This document shows, piece by piece, positions 12,024 to 19,712 of a DNA stretch of 32,954 nucleotides. The position numbers and the translations under genes are program-made. The notes under the pieces were generated by a model that worked only from the letters and a program-made list of their open reading frames with translations, made no database searches and was not told the origin of the DNA. Within the stretch, counting starts at the first letter, position 1; each line of letters opens with the position of its first letter. Source of the DNA: a virus; IMG/VR virus record IMGVR_UViG_3300045999_010827, positions 1 through 32,954 of that record; one strand, given 5' to 3'.

Positions 12024-12632
12024 TTAGCCCTGCCAGTCCGCGTTTTTGCCGCGGACATCGACGTGGACAAAGGTCTTGTAACGCCCAATGCCGCCACGGA
12101 ATAGGCCCTCTCGACGCATTTCAGTCAGGATGCGATGCAGGGTGGCCGGTGAGCCCGAGAGATCGAGTGCCCCGCCTTTCATATGGATGCTGTTGCTGGC
12201 TGAACCGGGCAGGGCTCGGTTGTAGGCTGGGCTCCGGTAGGCCGAGTTGATCCGCAGCGGACGGCCGATCCGGTGCCGCGCCTCGTCGGCGACTTTGGTC
12301 ACGGCCAGCAGGGATGGCCAGAGACTGCGCGGCGGGTCGGTGTTGAGTTGCAGCTTGGCGTCCCGTGCGCCCCGGAAAAACACTTCGTCGGCGTCGAAAT
12401 AGCGGACGCCGTGCTGGTCGAGGAGTTGCTGAAAGTCAGCCTTTGCGCCGGTGAACTTTTTCGCGCTTGCTTGCTTCTTTTTGGAGCCGATCGGTGGCGG
12501 CAACAAGGACTTCTCCAAGGTCACTGGCAGACAATTTTCGCACAAGGGCGAGGGCGATTGCGCGCCGATCTTCTGAAGGCCAGCCAGAAATTGAACGAAT
12601 GAGTTCTTGAACCATGTAGTAAATGCTTTCAT
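12024..12632 (-). CDS. Endolysin, peptidase M15 (D-Ala-D-Ala type)
   Basis: A 202-aa protein. The C-terminal half carries the M15 zinc-peptidase signature: LRINSAYRSPAYNRAL, SIHMKGGALDLSG (H150, D157) and FVHVDVRG (H190, with D192). This fold cleaves peptidoglycan stem peptides at the cell wall. Residues 1-60 are a separate, partly hydrophobic then basic segment with no signal peptide that I can support, so export probably depends on the holin. It is last in the late operon, after holin- and lipoprotein-like genes. Confidence 0.85.
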   Translation of the reverse strand: MKAFTTWFKNSFVQFLAGLQKIGAQSPSPLCENCLPVTLEKSLLPPPIGSKKKQASAKKFTGAKADFQQLLDQHGVRYFDADEVFFRGARDAKLQLNTDPPRSLWPSLLAVTKVADEARHRIGRPLRINSAYRSPAYNRALPGSASNSIHMKGGALDLSGSPATLHRILTEMRREGLFRGGIGRYKTFVHVDVRGKNADWQG

Positions 12633-12638
12633 GCCGAG

Positions 12639-12815
12639 TTAAAATTCCACCTTGCCCCTCACCCCGATGAACTTCAGCCCCTTGCGACCAATTCGGAGCA
12701 CGGGCTGAATCGAAGTGAGTAAGCGTGTAAGGAGGCCCCGCGTGTCAGATGGCGCGGGGCGCGTAAAGATGGCGCGCAGCATTTCGCTGTTGATCGTGAC
12801 CGGGCGGCGACTCAC
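12639..12815 (-). CDS. Small basic protein of the lysis region
   Basis: A 58-aa protein starting at GTG 12813-12815, overlapping the stop of the lipoprotein gene (GTGA). The sequence MSRRPVTINSEMLRAIFTRP, then LLTRLLTSIQPVLRIGRK, is basic with an amphipathic helix. It lies between lipoprotein and endolysin. It could be a lysis regulator or structural peptide; no family recognised. Confidence 0.5.
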   Translation of the reverse strand: MSRRPVTINSEMLRAIFTRPAPSDTRGLLTRLLTSIQPVLRIGRKGLKFIGVRGKVEF

Positions 12816-13036
12816 TCGGGCAGCACGATCTTCTCGGCGTCGATGGCGGCATCCTTCTCCTGCTTGCCCCAAGGCTTCCAGAAAAGGACATACCAAATCT
12901 GCTTATCGAAGTCGGCCCCGCCGCTTAACTGCCACCCCGTCTTGGCCAGCGGCACGCCGCCATTGTCGAGGTCGAGCGGCACCGACGCGCAGCCGGTGGC
13001 GAGCAGGGCCGCGAGGATGCAGGCGAGCCGCGTCAT
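12812..13036 (-). CDS. Phage lipoprotein (possible outer spanin)
   Basis: A 74-aa protein starting at ATG 13034-13036, inside an ATGA overlap. MTRLACILAALLATGCASVP is a lipoprotein signal peptide with lipobox LATGC, giving lipidated Cys16. The mature part has a Trp-rich segment (DKQIWYVLFWKPWGKQ). A short lipoprotein just after a holin-like gene suggests an outer-spanin role at the outer membrane. No Rz-like inner partner is evident, so this remains inference. Confidence 0.65.
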   Translation of the reverse strand: MTRLACILAALLATGCASVPLDLDNGGVPLAKTGWQLSGGADFDKQIWYVLFWKPWGKQEKDAAIDAEKIVLPE

Positions 13037-13206
13037 CGGTCGCGGCGGAACACTTCCCAGAGGCCGACAGCGGCGACAACGGTGGCGGCGATGGCGCTCC
13101 ACTGCTCCGGATCGAGCTTCCACCCGGCAGCAGCGGCGAGGGCGGCGAGGCCAGCCCAAGTGGATTTCTCCTTCAATTTTCCCAACGCAGTCGAGAGCAA
13201 GTTCAT
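13033..13206 (-). CDS. Holin-like small membrane protein
   Basis: A 57-aa protein: MNLLSTALGKLKEKSTWAGL, then AALAAAAGWKLDPEQWSAIA and ATVVAAVGLWEVFRRDR. Two hydrophobic segments (about 17-29 and 38-51) are separated by a short polar turn with WKLDPEQW, and the tail is basic. This matches small holins of the type found upstream of endolysin genes. The start has TTGACA 19 nt upstream. First gene of the lysis set. Confidence 0.65.
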   Translation of the reverse strand: MNLLSTALGKLKEKSTWAGLAALAAAAGWKLDPEQWSAIAATVVAAVGLWEVFRRDR

Positions 13207-13225
13207 GCCCTCGCCGGGGTGTCAA

Positions 13226-13244
13226 AGTATCGTTATGCGATACT
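13226..13244 (-). terminator. Hairpin between tail and lysis genes
   Basis: AGTATCG (13226-13232) pairs with CGATACT (13238-13244) around TTATG. On the minus strand it is followed by TTTG. A 7-bp stem with a very short U-run could be a leaky terminator or an mRNA-processing stem separating structural from lysis genes. Confidence 0.4.
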
Positions 13245-13257
13245 AAGGCCGCGCGAC

Positions 13258-13689
13258 TTACGACTGAAGCGAGGCCACAGCCTCGGCCGATGCCTGCTCG
13301 AAGGTCGCCTGCGGCTGGCCGTAGCTCGCGGCAGGCGCAGGCGTCGGGTTCATCGCCCACGCGAGCATGACGGCTTCGAGCCAGGTCTTCGCGGCGGTCA
13401 TGGCGGGGCCGAGCGGTTTGCCTGCTTGCAGGAGGGCCATTTCAAGGCGTTGCAGGGCGGCGATCTGGTAGGCGGAAAAGTATGCGGAGACGGCTTCTTC
13501 GGCGGTCATTGTTGCCACAGGCGGCACCACCCATTCGCCATCTTGCCAGACCGCATCCGCTGACGGCGCTTCGGGCTGCACGGCCCAATCGTCTGCCTTG
13601 GGATTGCCAGCGGCCACCCAAGCGGCCATTTGCTCGCCAAGGTCGCGGACATCGCTGGGGTCGGAAATGCGGCAGTAGAGATTAGGCAT
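13258..13689 (-). CDS. Hypothetical tail-associated protein
   Basis: A 143-aa protein after the lectin-like fibre gene, overlapping it by 8 nt. The N-terminal half (MPNLYCRISDPSDVRDLGEQ, then WQDGEWVVPP) is compact with a Trp-rich strand. The C-terminal half is Ala-rich and helical (MTAEEAVSAYFSAYQIAALQ). It may be a small tail or fibre-assembly factor by position. Confidence 0.5.
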   Translation of the reverse strand: MPNLYCRISDPSDVRDLGEQMAAWVAAGNPKADDWAVQPEAPSADAVWQDGEWVVPPVATMTAEEAVSAYFSAYQIAALQRLEMALLQAGKPLGPAMTAAKTWLEAVMLAWAMNPTPAPAASYGQPQATFEQASAEAVASLQS

Positions 13690-14311
13690 AAACTCGCGGA
13701 TGGTTGGCGACTGTCGCCGTGTTGTTATTCGTGATGGTCAAGCCGCCTTTGTAGTCGATGAGATCGCGGACGAGCGGGGCGTAGAAAACAAGCGACTGCG
13801 GACGCACCTTGTCGCAGGTCATGCCGTCTGCGAGGGAGGCGATTTCGGCAGAGGTGAGGGCGGCTGTCCAAACTCCTGCTTCTGCAATCATACCGTCCCA
13901 AAACAGACCAAATGAACCACTGTTTCGTGCGCCGATTGCTGGCTGGTCTAAATCGTTTAGTGTTGAACTTCCCGTGTTAGTCCCTGCGCTAACGCCGTTC
14001 ACAAAAAGCTGACGGGATGAAGTGGAAGAAAACACGCCGCAAATGTGCCGCGTTTCTACGGATGTTAAAATTCCACTGCTGGCTTGTTGTGATACTGCGC
14101 CAACCGATTGCGCGGCAAAAATGTTGTCTGCCGTGCGGAAAATGACTTGCCTATGAAATGGCGTTGCGGTTCGGCCAAATGACAATATAGCACGGTTCAC
14201 TCCCGTGCCGTTAAACCTGCAAAACGCGGCAAGGGTTAATGGATAGGCTGAAGTGGCGGTGCTGGTCGCCGTCAAATACTGACTGCTCGCTGCTTCAAAT
14301 TCGTAAGCCAT
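13682..14311 (-). CDS. Laminin-G/concanavalin-like lectin tail protein
   Basis: A 209-aa protein with a LamG-like beta-sandwich pattern: MAYEFEAASSQYLTATSTAT, LTLAAFCRFNG, a central RQLFVNGVSAGTNTGS, and GSFGLFWDGMIAEAGVWTAALTSAEIASL near the end. Such domains bind carbohydrate and form tips of phage fibres. Last of a run of fibre genes, joined to the upstream gene by TAATG. Probable receptor-binding protein. Confidence 0.7.
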   Translation of the reverse strand: MAYEFEAASSQYLTATSTATSAYPLTLAAFCRFNGTGVNRAILSFGRTATPFHRQVIFRTADNIFAAQSVGAVSQQASSGILTSVETRHICGVFSSTSSRQLFVNGVSAGTNTGSSTLNDLDQPAIGARNSGSFGLFWDGMIAEAGVWTAALTSAEIASLADGMTCDKVRPQSLVFYAPLVRDLIDYKGGLTITNNNTATVANHPRVYA

Positions 14312-15237
14312 TACGCCGCGCTCCTTACCTCGCAGATGTAGAGTTCACAGTCGCCGCTGAGGGTGTCGGCGTTATTAGTCGGCTTACGGGTCACCTTGAG
14401 CCTAAACCCATCGCCCGCCGTCACGCTGTCGATAGTTGTGAGGGTGATTTCGGTGACTGTTAGAATACCCGATGTGCCGCTGGTGCTCGCGGTCGCCGAG
14501 GCCACCGTGTCGAACGAGTCGCTGTCCAGATCGGTGGTCATGCGCTCAAGCTGCACATCCCAGCGGACATCGCCCGATGTCGCCGTGGTCGCTGCCCAAT
14601 GGAGGCGGATTTTGAGGCCGCTGCCGAGGGATGCACCTTCTGGGATGATGCCAACGAACACGGCGGACTCGTCGGTGGTGTCGTCGAAGTCGAGGCAAAC
14701 AGCCGAGTTGCGGGTGTCGAGGGTGGCGAAGGCAGTGGCGGGCGGTTGGTTGTGTTCGGCGGTGAAGGCGGCGTAGGTCTTGGTGCCGCCCGCCGCTGGC
14801 GTGAAATACTCCAGCCCCGTCGCCCCCGAGTTGACGCGCAACTGCTGACTCGCCGTTCCGAGCGCAAGCCGCGCTGGCGCTCCGCTGGTGCCGCCGACGA
14901 CGATATCGCCTGCGGTGGTCATGGGGTTTAGGGCGAGGGTGCCGTCCGCGTTGGGGAATAAAATGTTTCGGCCTGCCGTTAAGTTGGACGTATCAAACTC
15001 GGCCGAGCCGGTGTCGCCGTAGAGCTTCAGCGCATAGTCGCTGACCTCAAGGCCGACCTGCCCGGCGACTTCGTCGTAAAGTGCGGCTGCATTGCCGTTG
15101 GTTGCGAGGTCGGTGATTTCGGCTGCGGTGTGGGTGTGGCTGGCTGGGGCCGCGGAGATGTCGGCGGGGGCGAGGGCCACCTCGAGGAAGCCGCCGCTGG
15201 CCAGTTCCTTTAGTGCAACGATGTCGTTTTCGGCCAT
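14311..15237 (-). CDS. Tail fibre protein with SHTHTAAEITDL motif
   Basis: A 308-aa protein. ASHTHTAAEITDLATNGN is a motif common in tail fibres of many phages. The middle (AEFDTSNLTAGRNILFPNAD, then GTLALNPMTTAGDIVVGG) is typical of repetitive fibre shafts. The C-terminal ~130 residues form a separate beta-rich domain with paired short Ser/Thr-rich strands. Thr/Ala/Ser-rich composition fits a secreted-like structural protein. Confidence 0.72.
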   Translation of the reverse strand: MAENDIVALKELASGGFLEVALAPADISAAPASHTHTAAEITDLATNGNAAALYDEVAGQVGLEVSDYALKLYGDTGSAEFDTSNLTAGRNILFPNADGTLALNPMTTAGDIVVGGTSGAPARLALGTASQQLRVNSGATGLEYFTPAAGGTKTYAAFTAEHNQPPATAFATLDTRNSAVCLDFDDTTDESAVFVGIIPEGASLGSGLKIRLHWAATTATSGDVRWDVQLERMTTDLDSDSFDTVASATASTSGTSGILTVTEITLTTIDSVTAGDGFRLKVTRKPTNNADTLSGDCELYICEVRSAA

Positions 15238-15240
15238 AAA

Positions 15241-16173
15241 TTAAGTCCAGTCGTTTTTCGTGAATGAGCTTGGCGCGGAAATGGTGGCCGTGAGGTCGAC
15301 GATCGGCGCCCCTACTCCGCCGGTTGCGGCAATTTGGAAGGTGTTGGCCGTGTGGTTGCGAACATAGTAAAGCGTGTCGACGCTGATGCCGCCGACCGAG
15401 GCTGTGCCGCCGTTGAGTAGGGTGAAGCGGATGCGCTGTCCGGTGGTGAATCCGTGAGCGGTGGAAGTGAATGTGTCCGTTGAGGCGTTGCCGGTGACCG
15501 AGCGCGTTGTGGCGATCGCGCCCTCGGACAAGAGGACGCGCCGCCAGCGGTTGGCGGCAAAGCAGAAGTAGAGGTGCCCGGAGTTCGCAAAAACAAATTG
15601 CCCTGGCACTCCGGGGGAATACGGGTAAGGCGTGAGCGAGGAGTCTACGCTTTGCAGCGCAGGCAGTCGGCCGGTGTCGTCGGTGAGCGTGTAGGTGCGG
15701 TTGCCGGAAAGGTCGGCGGCGGAAAACTCGGCCGTCTCGCCGCCGGTTGGGTCGGTGAGCTTGAGCGTGCCGGTGTTGATCGTTGCGCCGTCGGCCGCGA
15801 ACGTGGCGATGGTGGTCAGGGTGCCCGTGCTGCCCGCTCCGTAGATGCGTGCCTGCGCCGCTCCGCCGACGACGGTGCCGAGCAGTCCGACGGCCGACGA
15901 GCCGCCTGCGGTCGGGCACTGCACTTGCAGGCCGAGCGCGCCGCTGATGTTTGTTGTGCTGGCCGCTTCGAGGGAGGTAACGCGGGACGACCATTCGGTG
16001 TCGTAGTCGGTCGCGCTGACCTTGCGGAGCATCTGGCCTGCGGTGCCGCCAGCCGGTGCTCCGCCGCCCTCGCCCGCCGGGCCTTGCGGGCCTGCGGGGC
16101 CTTGCGGGCCGCGCTCGATGATCTTGACGACATCGGTGCTGCTCGAGGTCTGGATGGTGATGGTGTCGGCCAT
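15241..16173 (-). CDS. Collagen-like tail fibre protein
   Basis: A 310-aa protein. Residues 22-35 hold Gly-X-Y repeats (GPQGPAGPQGPAGEGG), a short collagen-like triple helix that trimerises fibres. A coiled region and fibre-type repeats follow (LKLTDPTGGETAEFSAADLSG, NRTYTLTDDTGRLPAL), then a C-terminal beta domain (GHLYFCFAANRWRRVLLSEG, GFTTGQRIRF). The spacing to the next gene is 3 nt. Confidence 0.75.
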   Translation of the reverse strand: MADTITIQTSSSTDVVKIIERGPQGPAGPQGPAGEGGGAPAGGTAGQMLRKVSATDYDTEWSSRVTSLEAASTTNISGALGLQVQCPTAGGSSAVGLLGTVVGGAAQARIYGAGSTGTLTTIATFAADGATINTGTLKLTDPTGGETAEFSAADLSGNRTYTLTDDTGRLPALQSVDSSLTPYPYSPGVPGQFVFANSGHLYFCFAANRWRRVLLSEGAIATTRSVTGNASTDTFTSTAHGFTTGQRIRFTLLNGGTASVGGISVDTLYYVRNHTANTFQIAATGGVGAPIVDLTATISAPSSFTKNDWT

Positions 16174-16176
16174 GGG

Positions 16177-16545
16177 TCAGCGGGTCATTTCGCGCGACAC
16201 GACGGCATTGCCTTCCATGAGTCGGCGGACGACGCCGGAGGGGTTGACCACTTCAAGGTCGTAGAGGTAGGTGGCGGCTGTGATGGCGGCGCTGCTGATG
16301 GCGGAATAGGAAAGGCCGATGACGCCGGTCGAAAGCGCGGTCATGGTGCTGGTCGCGGTGGAGAGCGAAACCGTCGGGCTGGCGGCTTCAGCTGTGGCCC
16401 GCAGCATCATGCGAGCGGTCCAGCCGGTGAGGTTGACGGGATCGCCGTCGGCCTCCCAAAGAAACTCGGTGTCCCACGTCTGGCCTTGGGGAAGCGCCAG
16501 ATCAACTTGAGCGGGTTGCTTGCCTTGAAGTCCGCAGGTGCTCAT
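16177..16545 (-). CDS. Phage tail protein of the Ig-like/BppU-N type
   Basis: A 122-aa protein. VDLALPQGQTWDTEFLWEAD, GDPVNLTGWTARMMLR, then TGVIGLSYSAISSAAITAAT and YLYDLEVVNPSGVVRRLMEG fit a common tail/fibre-adaptor family with a beta-sandwich fold found next to fibre genes. It probably attaches the fibre to the tail tip. Confidence 0.65.
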   Translation of the reverse strand: MSTCGLQGKQPAQVDLALPQGQTWDTEFLWEADGDPVNLTGWTARMMLRATAEAASPTVSLSTATSTMTALSTGVIGLSYSAISSAAITAATYLYDLEVVNPSGVVRRLMEGNAVVSREMTR

Positions 16546-16727
16546 TTGTTTCGTTCGCGCCAGGACTTACGCAGGGCCAAGAGGCCGATCAGCAAACCGC
16601 AGCCGAGGGTGCCGAGGCGCATGGTGGATTCGAGGTGCGGCAAAAGGCTGACGACGACCGAGCCCAGGCTGGCCGTTGAGGCGATCAGCGGGCGGGTGAT
16701 AAAATCGGCGGCGGTGTGGAGGCTCAT
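16542..16727 (-). CDS. 61-aa two-span membrane protein (holin-like)
   Basis: Starts at ATG 16725-16727, 1 nt after the stop of the upstream gene. Two hydrophobic stretches (about 17-31 SLGSVVVSLLPHL and 38-51 RLGTLGCGLLIGLLAL) and a basic tail (RKSWRERNK) give a holin-like hairpin topology. It lies within the fibre genes, well before the lysis set. It could be a second holin or an antiholin. Confidence 0.5.
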   Translation of the reverse strand: MSLHTAADFITRPLIASTASLGSVVVSLLPHLESTMRLGTLGCGLLIGLLALRKSWRERNK

Positions 16728-16728
16728 A

Positions 16729-17685
16729 CTAAATGATGTCGGCGGAAAGGGTGGCGGTGGATTGGAAAGTCTGGCGCTTGGTGGCGTTGCTGATCTCGAC
16801 TTCCATGAACACGTCGGTTGTGCCTGCGGCGACGAGGGCGGTGATGGCGGCGGTGTTGAGGTTGAGCGTGCCGAGAAGGCCGGGAGCGCCGAGGATCGTG
16901 CTCGCCGTGATGGCAACCGTGGGCATGTCGGCTCCGGCGTAGGCTCCGCCGTAGGTGAGGCGGTAGTCGTCGGGCGTGCCGATGACCGTGATCTCTTGGG
17001 TTGTCGATCCGGCGGCCGAGGCCAGGGCGGCAGCGATCTCGGCAGGGCCGGTTCCCGCGGGGAGCGGCGCGGTGATGTAAGCGGGGGCAACGGCCGTGCC
17101 GCCACCAGAGGCCACGGACGCGGTGATGGCGGTGCCGCCTGCGGCGGAGGCGATCTTGAAGCCGTCGCGGGTGCGGTCGCGGACGAAGTAGACGCTGCCG
17201 TTGCTGAAGCCGGAAGGTGTGGAGAAGCCGGTGAGCGTGACCGATTGACCGTCGAGCAGGGCGTGATAGGCGGCGACGAAGACGGACGAGGAGACCGAGG
17301 AGACCGTGATGTTGCGGGTCGGGAGCGAGAGCGAGTAGTAGCCGGTGGCGGGTGCGGGTGACATTTGGACGCGCTGGATCTCGGTCACGCCGGAGCCTCC
17401 GGTGATGGCGACGGAGGCGGTGATCGTGACGGTCGTCGTGATGGCCGTGAACGACGTCACGGTGGTCGCCGGGGTCGTGGTTCCGAGGGCGAAGTTGGCG
17501 GTCAGGGTCGAGTAGTTGAGGTAGCGGTAGGGCGCGGAGAAGTCGCCGGTCGGCTCGAGGAAATAGAGTTCGATGTCCTCGACGTCCTCGCGGAACACGG
17601 TGAGGCCCGCGGCGGGGAGCGTGCTGGTGGGCTCGGCGACGAAGGTCCGGGAGCCGGTGTCGAGGTAGAGTTTGCGGGCCTGCAT
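16729..17685 (-). CDS. Thr/Ala-rich tail structural protein
   Basis: A 318-aa protein rich in Thr, Ser, Ala and Gly. MQARKLYLDTGSRTFVAEPT is followed by a beta-rich body with repeated patterns (YYSLSLPTRNITVSS, then VYFVRDRTRDGFKIASAAGG), and an end VFMEVEISNATKRQTFQSTA. It resembles tip or fibre proteins with Ig-like repeats. TTGACA stands 22 nt upstream of its ATG. The product is presumed to be virion structural. Confidence 0.55.
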   Translation of the reverse strand: MQARKLYLDTGSRTFVAEPTSTLPAAGLTVFREDVEDIELYFLEPTGDFSAPYRYLNYSTLTANFALGTTTPATTVTSFTAITTTVTITASVAITGGSGVTEIQRVQMSPAPATGYYSLSLPTRNITVSSVSSSVFVAAYHALLDGQSVTLTGFSTPSGFSNGSVYFVRDRTRDGFKIASAAGGTAITASVASGGGTAVAPAYITAPLPAGTGPAEIAAALASAAGSTTQEITVIGTPDDYRLTYGGAYAGADMPTVAITASTILGAPGLLGTLNLNTAAITALVAAGTTDVFMEVEISNATKRQTFQSTATLSADII

Positions 17686-17711
17686 CCTGCGGGATGACAG
17701 GTGTCAAAGGG

Positions 17712-17933
17712 TCACGCCTGGTCGGCGCGGTCGCAGCAGCCGGAGAGGCGTGGACGGTGGGCGGGATGGGTGCGGGAGGCCTTGGTGTCGGCGGCGGCTT
17801 TGGCTTCTGGGGTGTTGTCCCCTGCCCTCATGCAGTCCGCGCAGTTGCCGATCCACGGGCGTCCGCCATACCAGCCGAGAGCGCAGGTGAATTGGCCGCG
17901 GTCGCGGGTGCGGGATTGATAGGGACAGGTCAC
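17712..17933 (-). CDS. Small Cys-rich protein in the tail-tip region
   Basis: A 73-aa protein in an ATGA overlap with the preceding tail gene. Six cysteines (C3, C17, C31, C34, C66, C67), with NCADC as a CxxC pair, could form a zinc or disulfide-stabilised module. GQFTCALGWYGGRPWIGNC reads like a compact fold. Small Cys-rich proteins at this position are unusual. It may be a tail-tip plug or chaperone. Confidence 0.5.
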   Translation of the reverse strand: MTCPYQSRTRDRGQFTCALGWYGGRPWIGNCADCMRAGDNTPEAKAAADTKASRTHPAHRPRLSGCCDRADQA

Positions 17934-18610
17934 GGGGTGGTGACGGTGATGGTGGTGGAAACGGGATTGCTGCCGAGGTCGTAGGCAAATTCGGCGGCGT
18001 AGGTTCCCACGGGACTGTTCTTGTTGAGCGTGGTGCTGCTCTGGGCGGGCGCGCAGGAGTGGAAGGTGTCCTCGAAGAGCGCTGTGAAACCGTGGACGAC
18101 CCAGTTGTTTCCGTCGGCCGCGGCGAGCTCTTGGTTGTAGCTGATGTTGCCGTCGCAGCCTTCGCTGTCGGTGCCCTCGTAGGTGCAGAGGCTGGTGCGG
18201 GCGAGGCTGGCGGTGACGGTGAAGCCGAAGGCGTTGTAGGTGAGCGAGAGCGTGTCGGGAAACTCGTCCTCGATGTCGGTGGCGATGTTACTGACGAGGC
18301 AGCGGCGGGTGGTGCGAACGCCGGATTTGTAAACGGCCCAGACGCCGCTTTCGAGGAAGACACCGTTGGTGGTGTCGCCGTAGCCGAGGGTGCCGAGTGA
18401 ATAGGTCACGCCGTCGAGGACGATGGTGGGCGGGAGTTTGTCCTGGCTGATGGCGCCGTTCGGGTAAACGCCGAGGTCGAGCTCGGTGTCGAGAAGGCAG
18501 CAAGTGATCTCGGCCGCGGTGCAGCAGGTGCAACTGACGAGGCGTTCGCCATCGACCAGCTTGGTGACGGCGCGGCGGGTGCCGGATTCGTCAACGGTGG
18601 TGGCGATCAT
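17930..18610 (-). CDS. Cys-containing tail-tip protein
   Basis: A 226-aa protein. A short basic N-terminus is followed by LVSCTCCTAAEITCCLLDTE with five Cys within 13 residues, then a beta-rich body (GVTYSLGTLGYGDTTNGVFL, YNAFGFTVTASLARTSLCTY). The clustered cysteines suggest metal binding (Fe or Zn) or disulfide knots as in some tail-tip proteins. Coupled by ATGA to both neighbours. No family recognised. Confidence 0.5.
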   Translation of the reverse strand: MIATTVDESGTRRAVTKLVDGERLVSCTCCTAAEITCCLLDTELDLGVYPNGAISQDKLPPTIVLDGVTYSLGTLGYGDTTNGVFLESGVWAVYKSGVRTTRRCLVSNIATDIEDEFPDTLSLTYNAFGFTVTASLARTSLCTYEGTDSEGCDGNISYNQELAAADGNNWVVHGFTALFEDTFHSCAPAQSSTTLNKNSPVGTYAAEFAYDLGSNPVSTTITVTTP

Positions 18611-18969
18611 TCCGGGCAGTCTTGGGTTTCAACCCATTGCAGGGCGTTGTCCTTGATGCCGAGGATGTGCAGGGTGCTGCTTCTGACGGCGGCGAGTGGG
18701 GTCCACTTGGTGCCGTCCCAATAGAGGAGGTCGCCGACGTTCTCGCCGTCGGCGAAGATGCGGGTGATGCGGGTTCCGTCGGCGTCGTATTTGACCTCGT
18801 AGAGTTCGGAGTTTGTGACAGTCGAGTCGGGGGCGGCCAGGGTGCTGCGGCGGTAGTTCTCGTCGAGGTGGGTGGCTTTGATGGCCACCGGGTAGTCGTT
18901 GCTGCCGGGCTTGGGCGTGTTCTTTTTAAGCGCCTCGAAGACCCACTGGCCGTTGACGGGGTCTTTCAT
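18607..18969 (-). CDS. Hypothetical 120-aa tail protein
   Basis: Starts at ATG 18967-18969, sharing one nucleotide with the upstream stop (TAATG). The sequence MKDPVNGQWVFEALKKNTPK has a beta-rich body (SELYEVKYDADGTRITRIFA, LLYWDGTKWTPLAAV). YWDGTKWTPL is a short fibre-type motif seen in many phage tail proteins. It probably joins tip and fibre. Confidence 0.55.
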   Translation of the reverse strand: MKDPVNGQWVFEALKKNTPKPGSNDYPVAIKATHLDENYRRSTLAAPDSTVTNSELYEVKYDADGTRITRIFADGENVGDLLYWDGTKWTPLAAVRSSTLHILGIKDNALQWVETQDCPE

Positions 18970-19709
18970 TAGCTCGAGAGGCGGAAGGTGCGGGTGATGA
19001 CTTGGACGCGGGGCGTGATGTATTCGGCCGAGTCGGTGCCTTGCACGGGGGTGGTCTTTTCGTAGGGCGTGGACGGGTCGCCCGGGATAAGCCAGAGGTC
19101 GGCGTTGGCGGCGGAGGCGGAGCGCGGAGCCAGGGCAGCCAGGTCGGCGCGGTAGAAGGCCGGGAGGCTGACGGCTTGTTCCTGGCCGATGCGGACGAAG
19201 GCGAGTTGCTGGATGCGTTCGTCGTAGGTGAAATTGACCGGCAGGGTGGCGCGGCGCTGGTTGCCGGCGGGGTCGGTGACGAGCACAATGATGCTGCCGA
19301 CGCTGCCGAATCCCGAGATCACTTGCGTGCTGGCGGTGACGTAGTTGTAGGAGGACGCGCGCTTGCGGAGCTCGAGGGTCTCGCGCTGGAAGTAGCCGCG
19401 GAAGCCGGCGCGGCGGAGGCCGCCGGCGTATTCGGCGCGGATGTAGCACAGGCCATTGAGCCGCTCGACGGTGCGCGTGACCATGTAGAGGTTGTTGGTG
19501 AGGAGTTCGGCGCGGGTGATGACGGATGGCCAGATCGGCGGGGGGGCGTCGAGGTAGAAGCTGCGCGCCAACGTGTGCTGCTTGGATGCCGGGCAGACGT
19601 AGGTCAGTTGGACATTGACCAGACCCGTCACTTGCTCCTGCGCGGACTGCTGGGAGAGGACGAGGCCGGTGGAGTTCCAGGTGGCGTTGCCGATGACGGT
19701 GGAGGGCAT
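18969..19709 (-). CDS. Tail protein following the tape measure
   Basis: A 246-aa protein, first gene after the tape measure. The body is beta-rich (VNVQLTYVCPASKQHTLARS, SIIVLVTDPAGNQRRATLPV) with an aromatic central part (YIRAEYAGGLRRAGFRGYFQ). It lies in the position of distal tail proteins in siphophages, but has no clear similarity to known distal-tail or hub proteins. I could not find a large hub (gpJ/Tal-like) protein in the window. Confidence 0.55.
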   Translation of the reverse strand: MPSTVIGNATWNSTGLVLSQQSAQEQVTGLVNVQLTYVCPASKQHTLARSFYLDAPPPIWPSVITRAELLTNNLYMVTRTVERLNGLCYIRAEYAGGLRRAGFRGYFQRETLELRKRASSYNYVTASTQVISGFGSVGSIIVLVTDPAGNQRRATLPVNFTYDERIQQLAFVRIGQEQAVSLPAFYRADLAALAPRSASAANADLWLIPGDPSTPYEKTTPVQGTDSAEYITPRVQVITRTFRLSS

Positions 19710-19712
19710 GGG

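Noticed and set aside
15574-17361. A 595-aa open frame on the plus strand opposite the fibre genes
   Set aside because: Same antisense effect of GC-rich coding. It spans four coupled minus-strand genes and has Arg/Gly-rich low complexity without domains.
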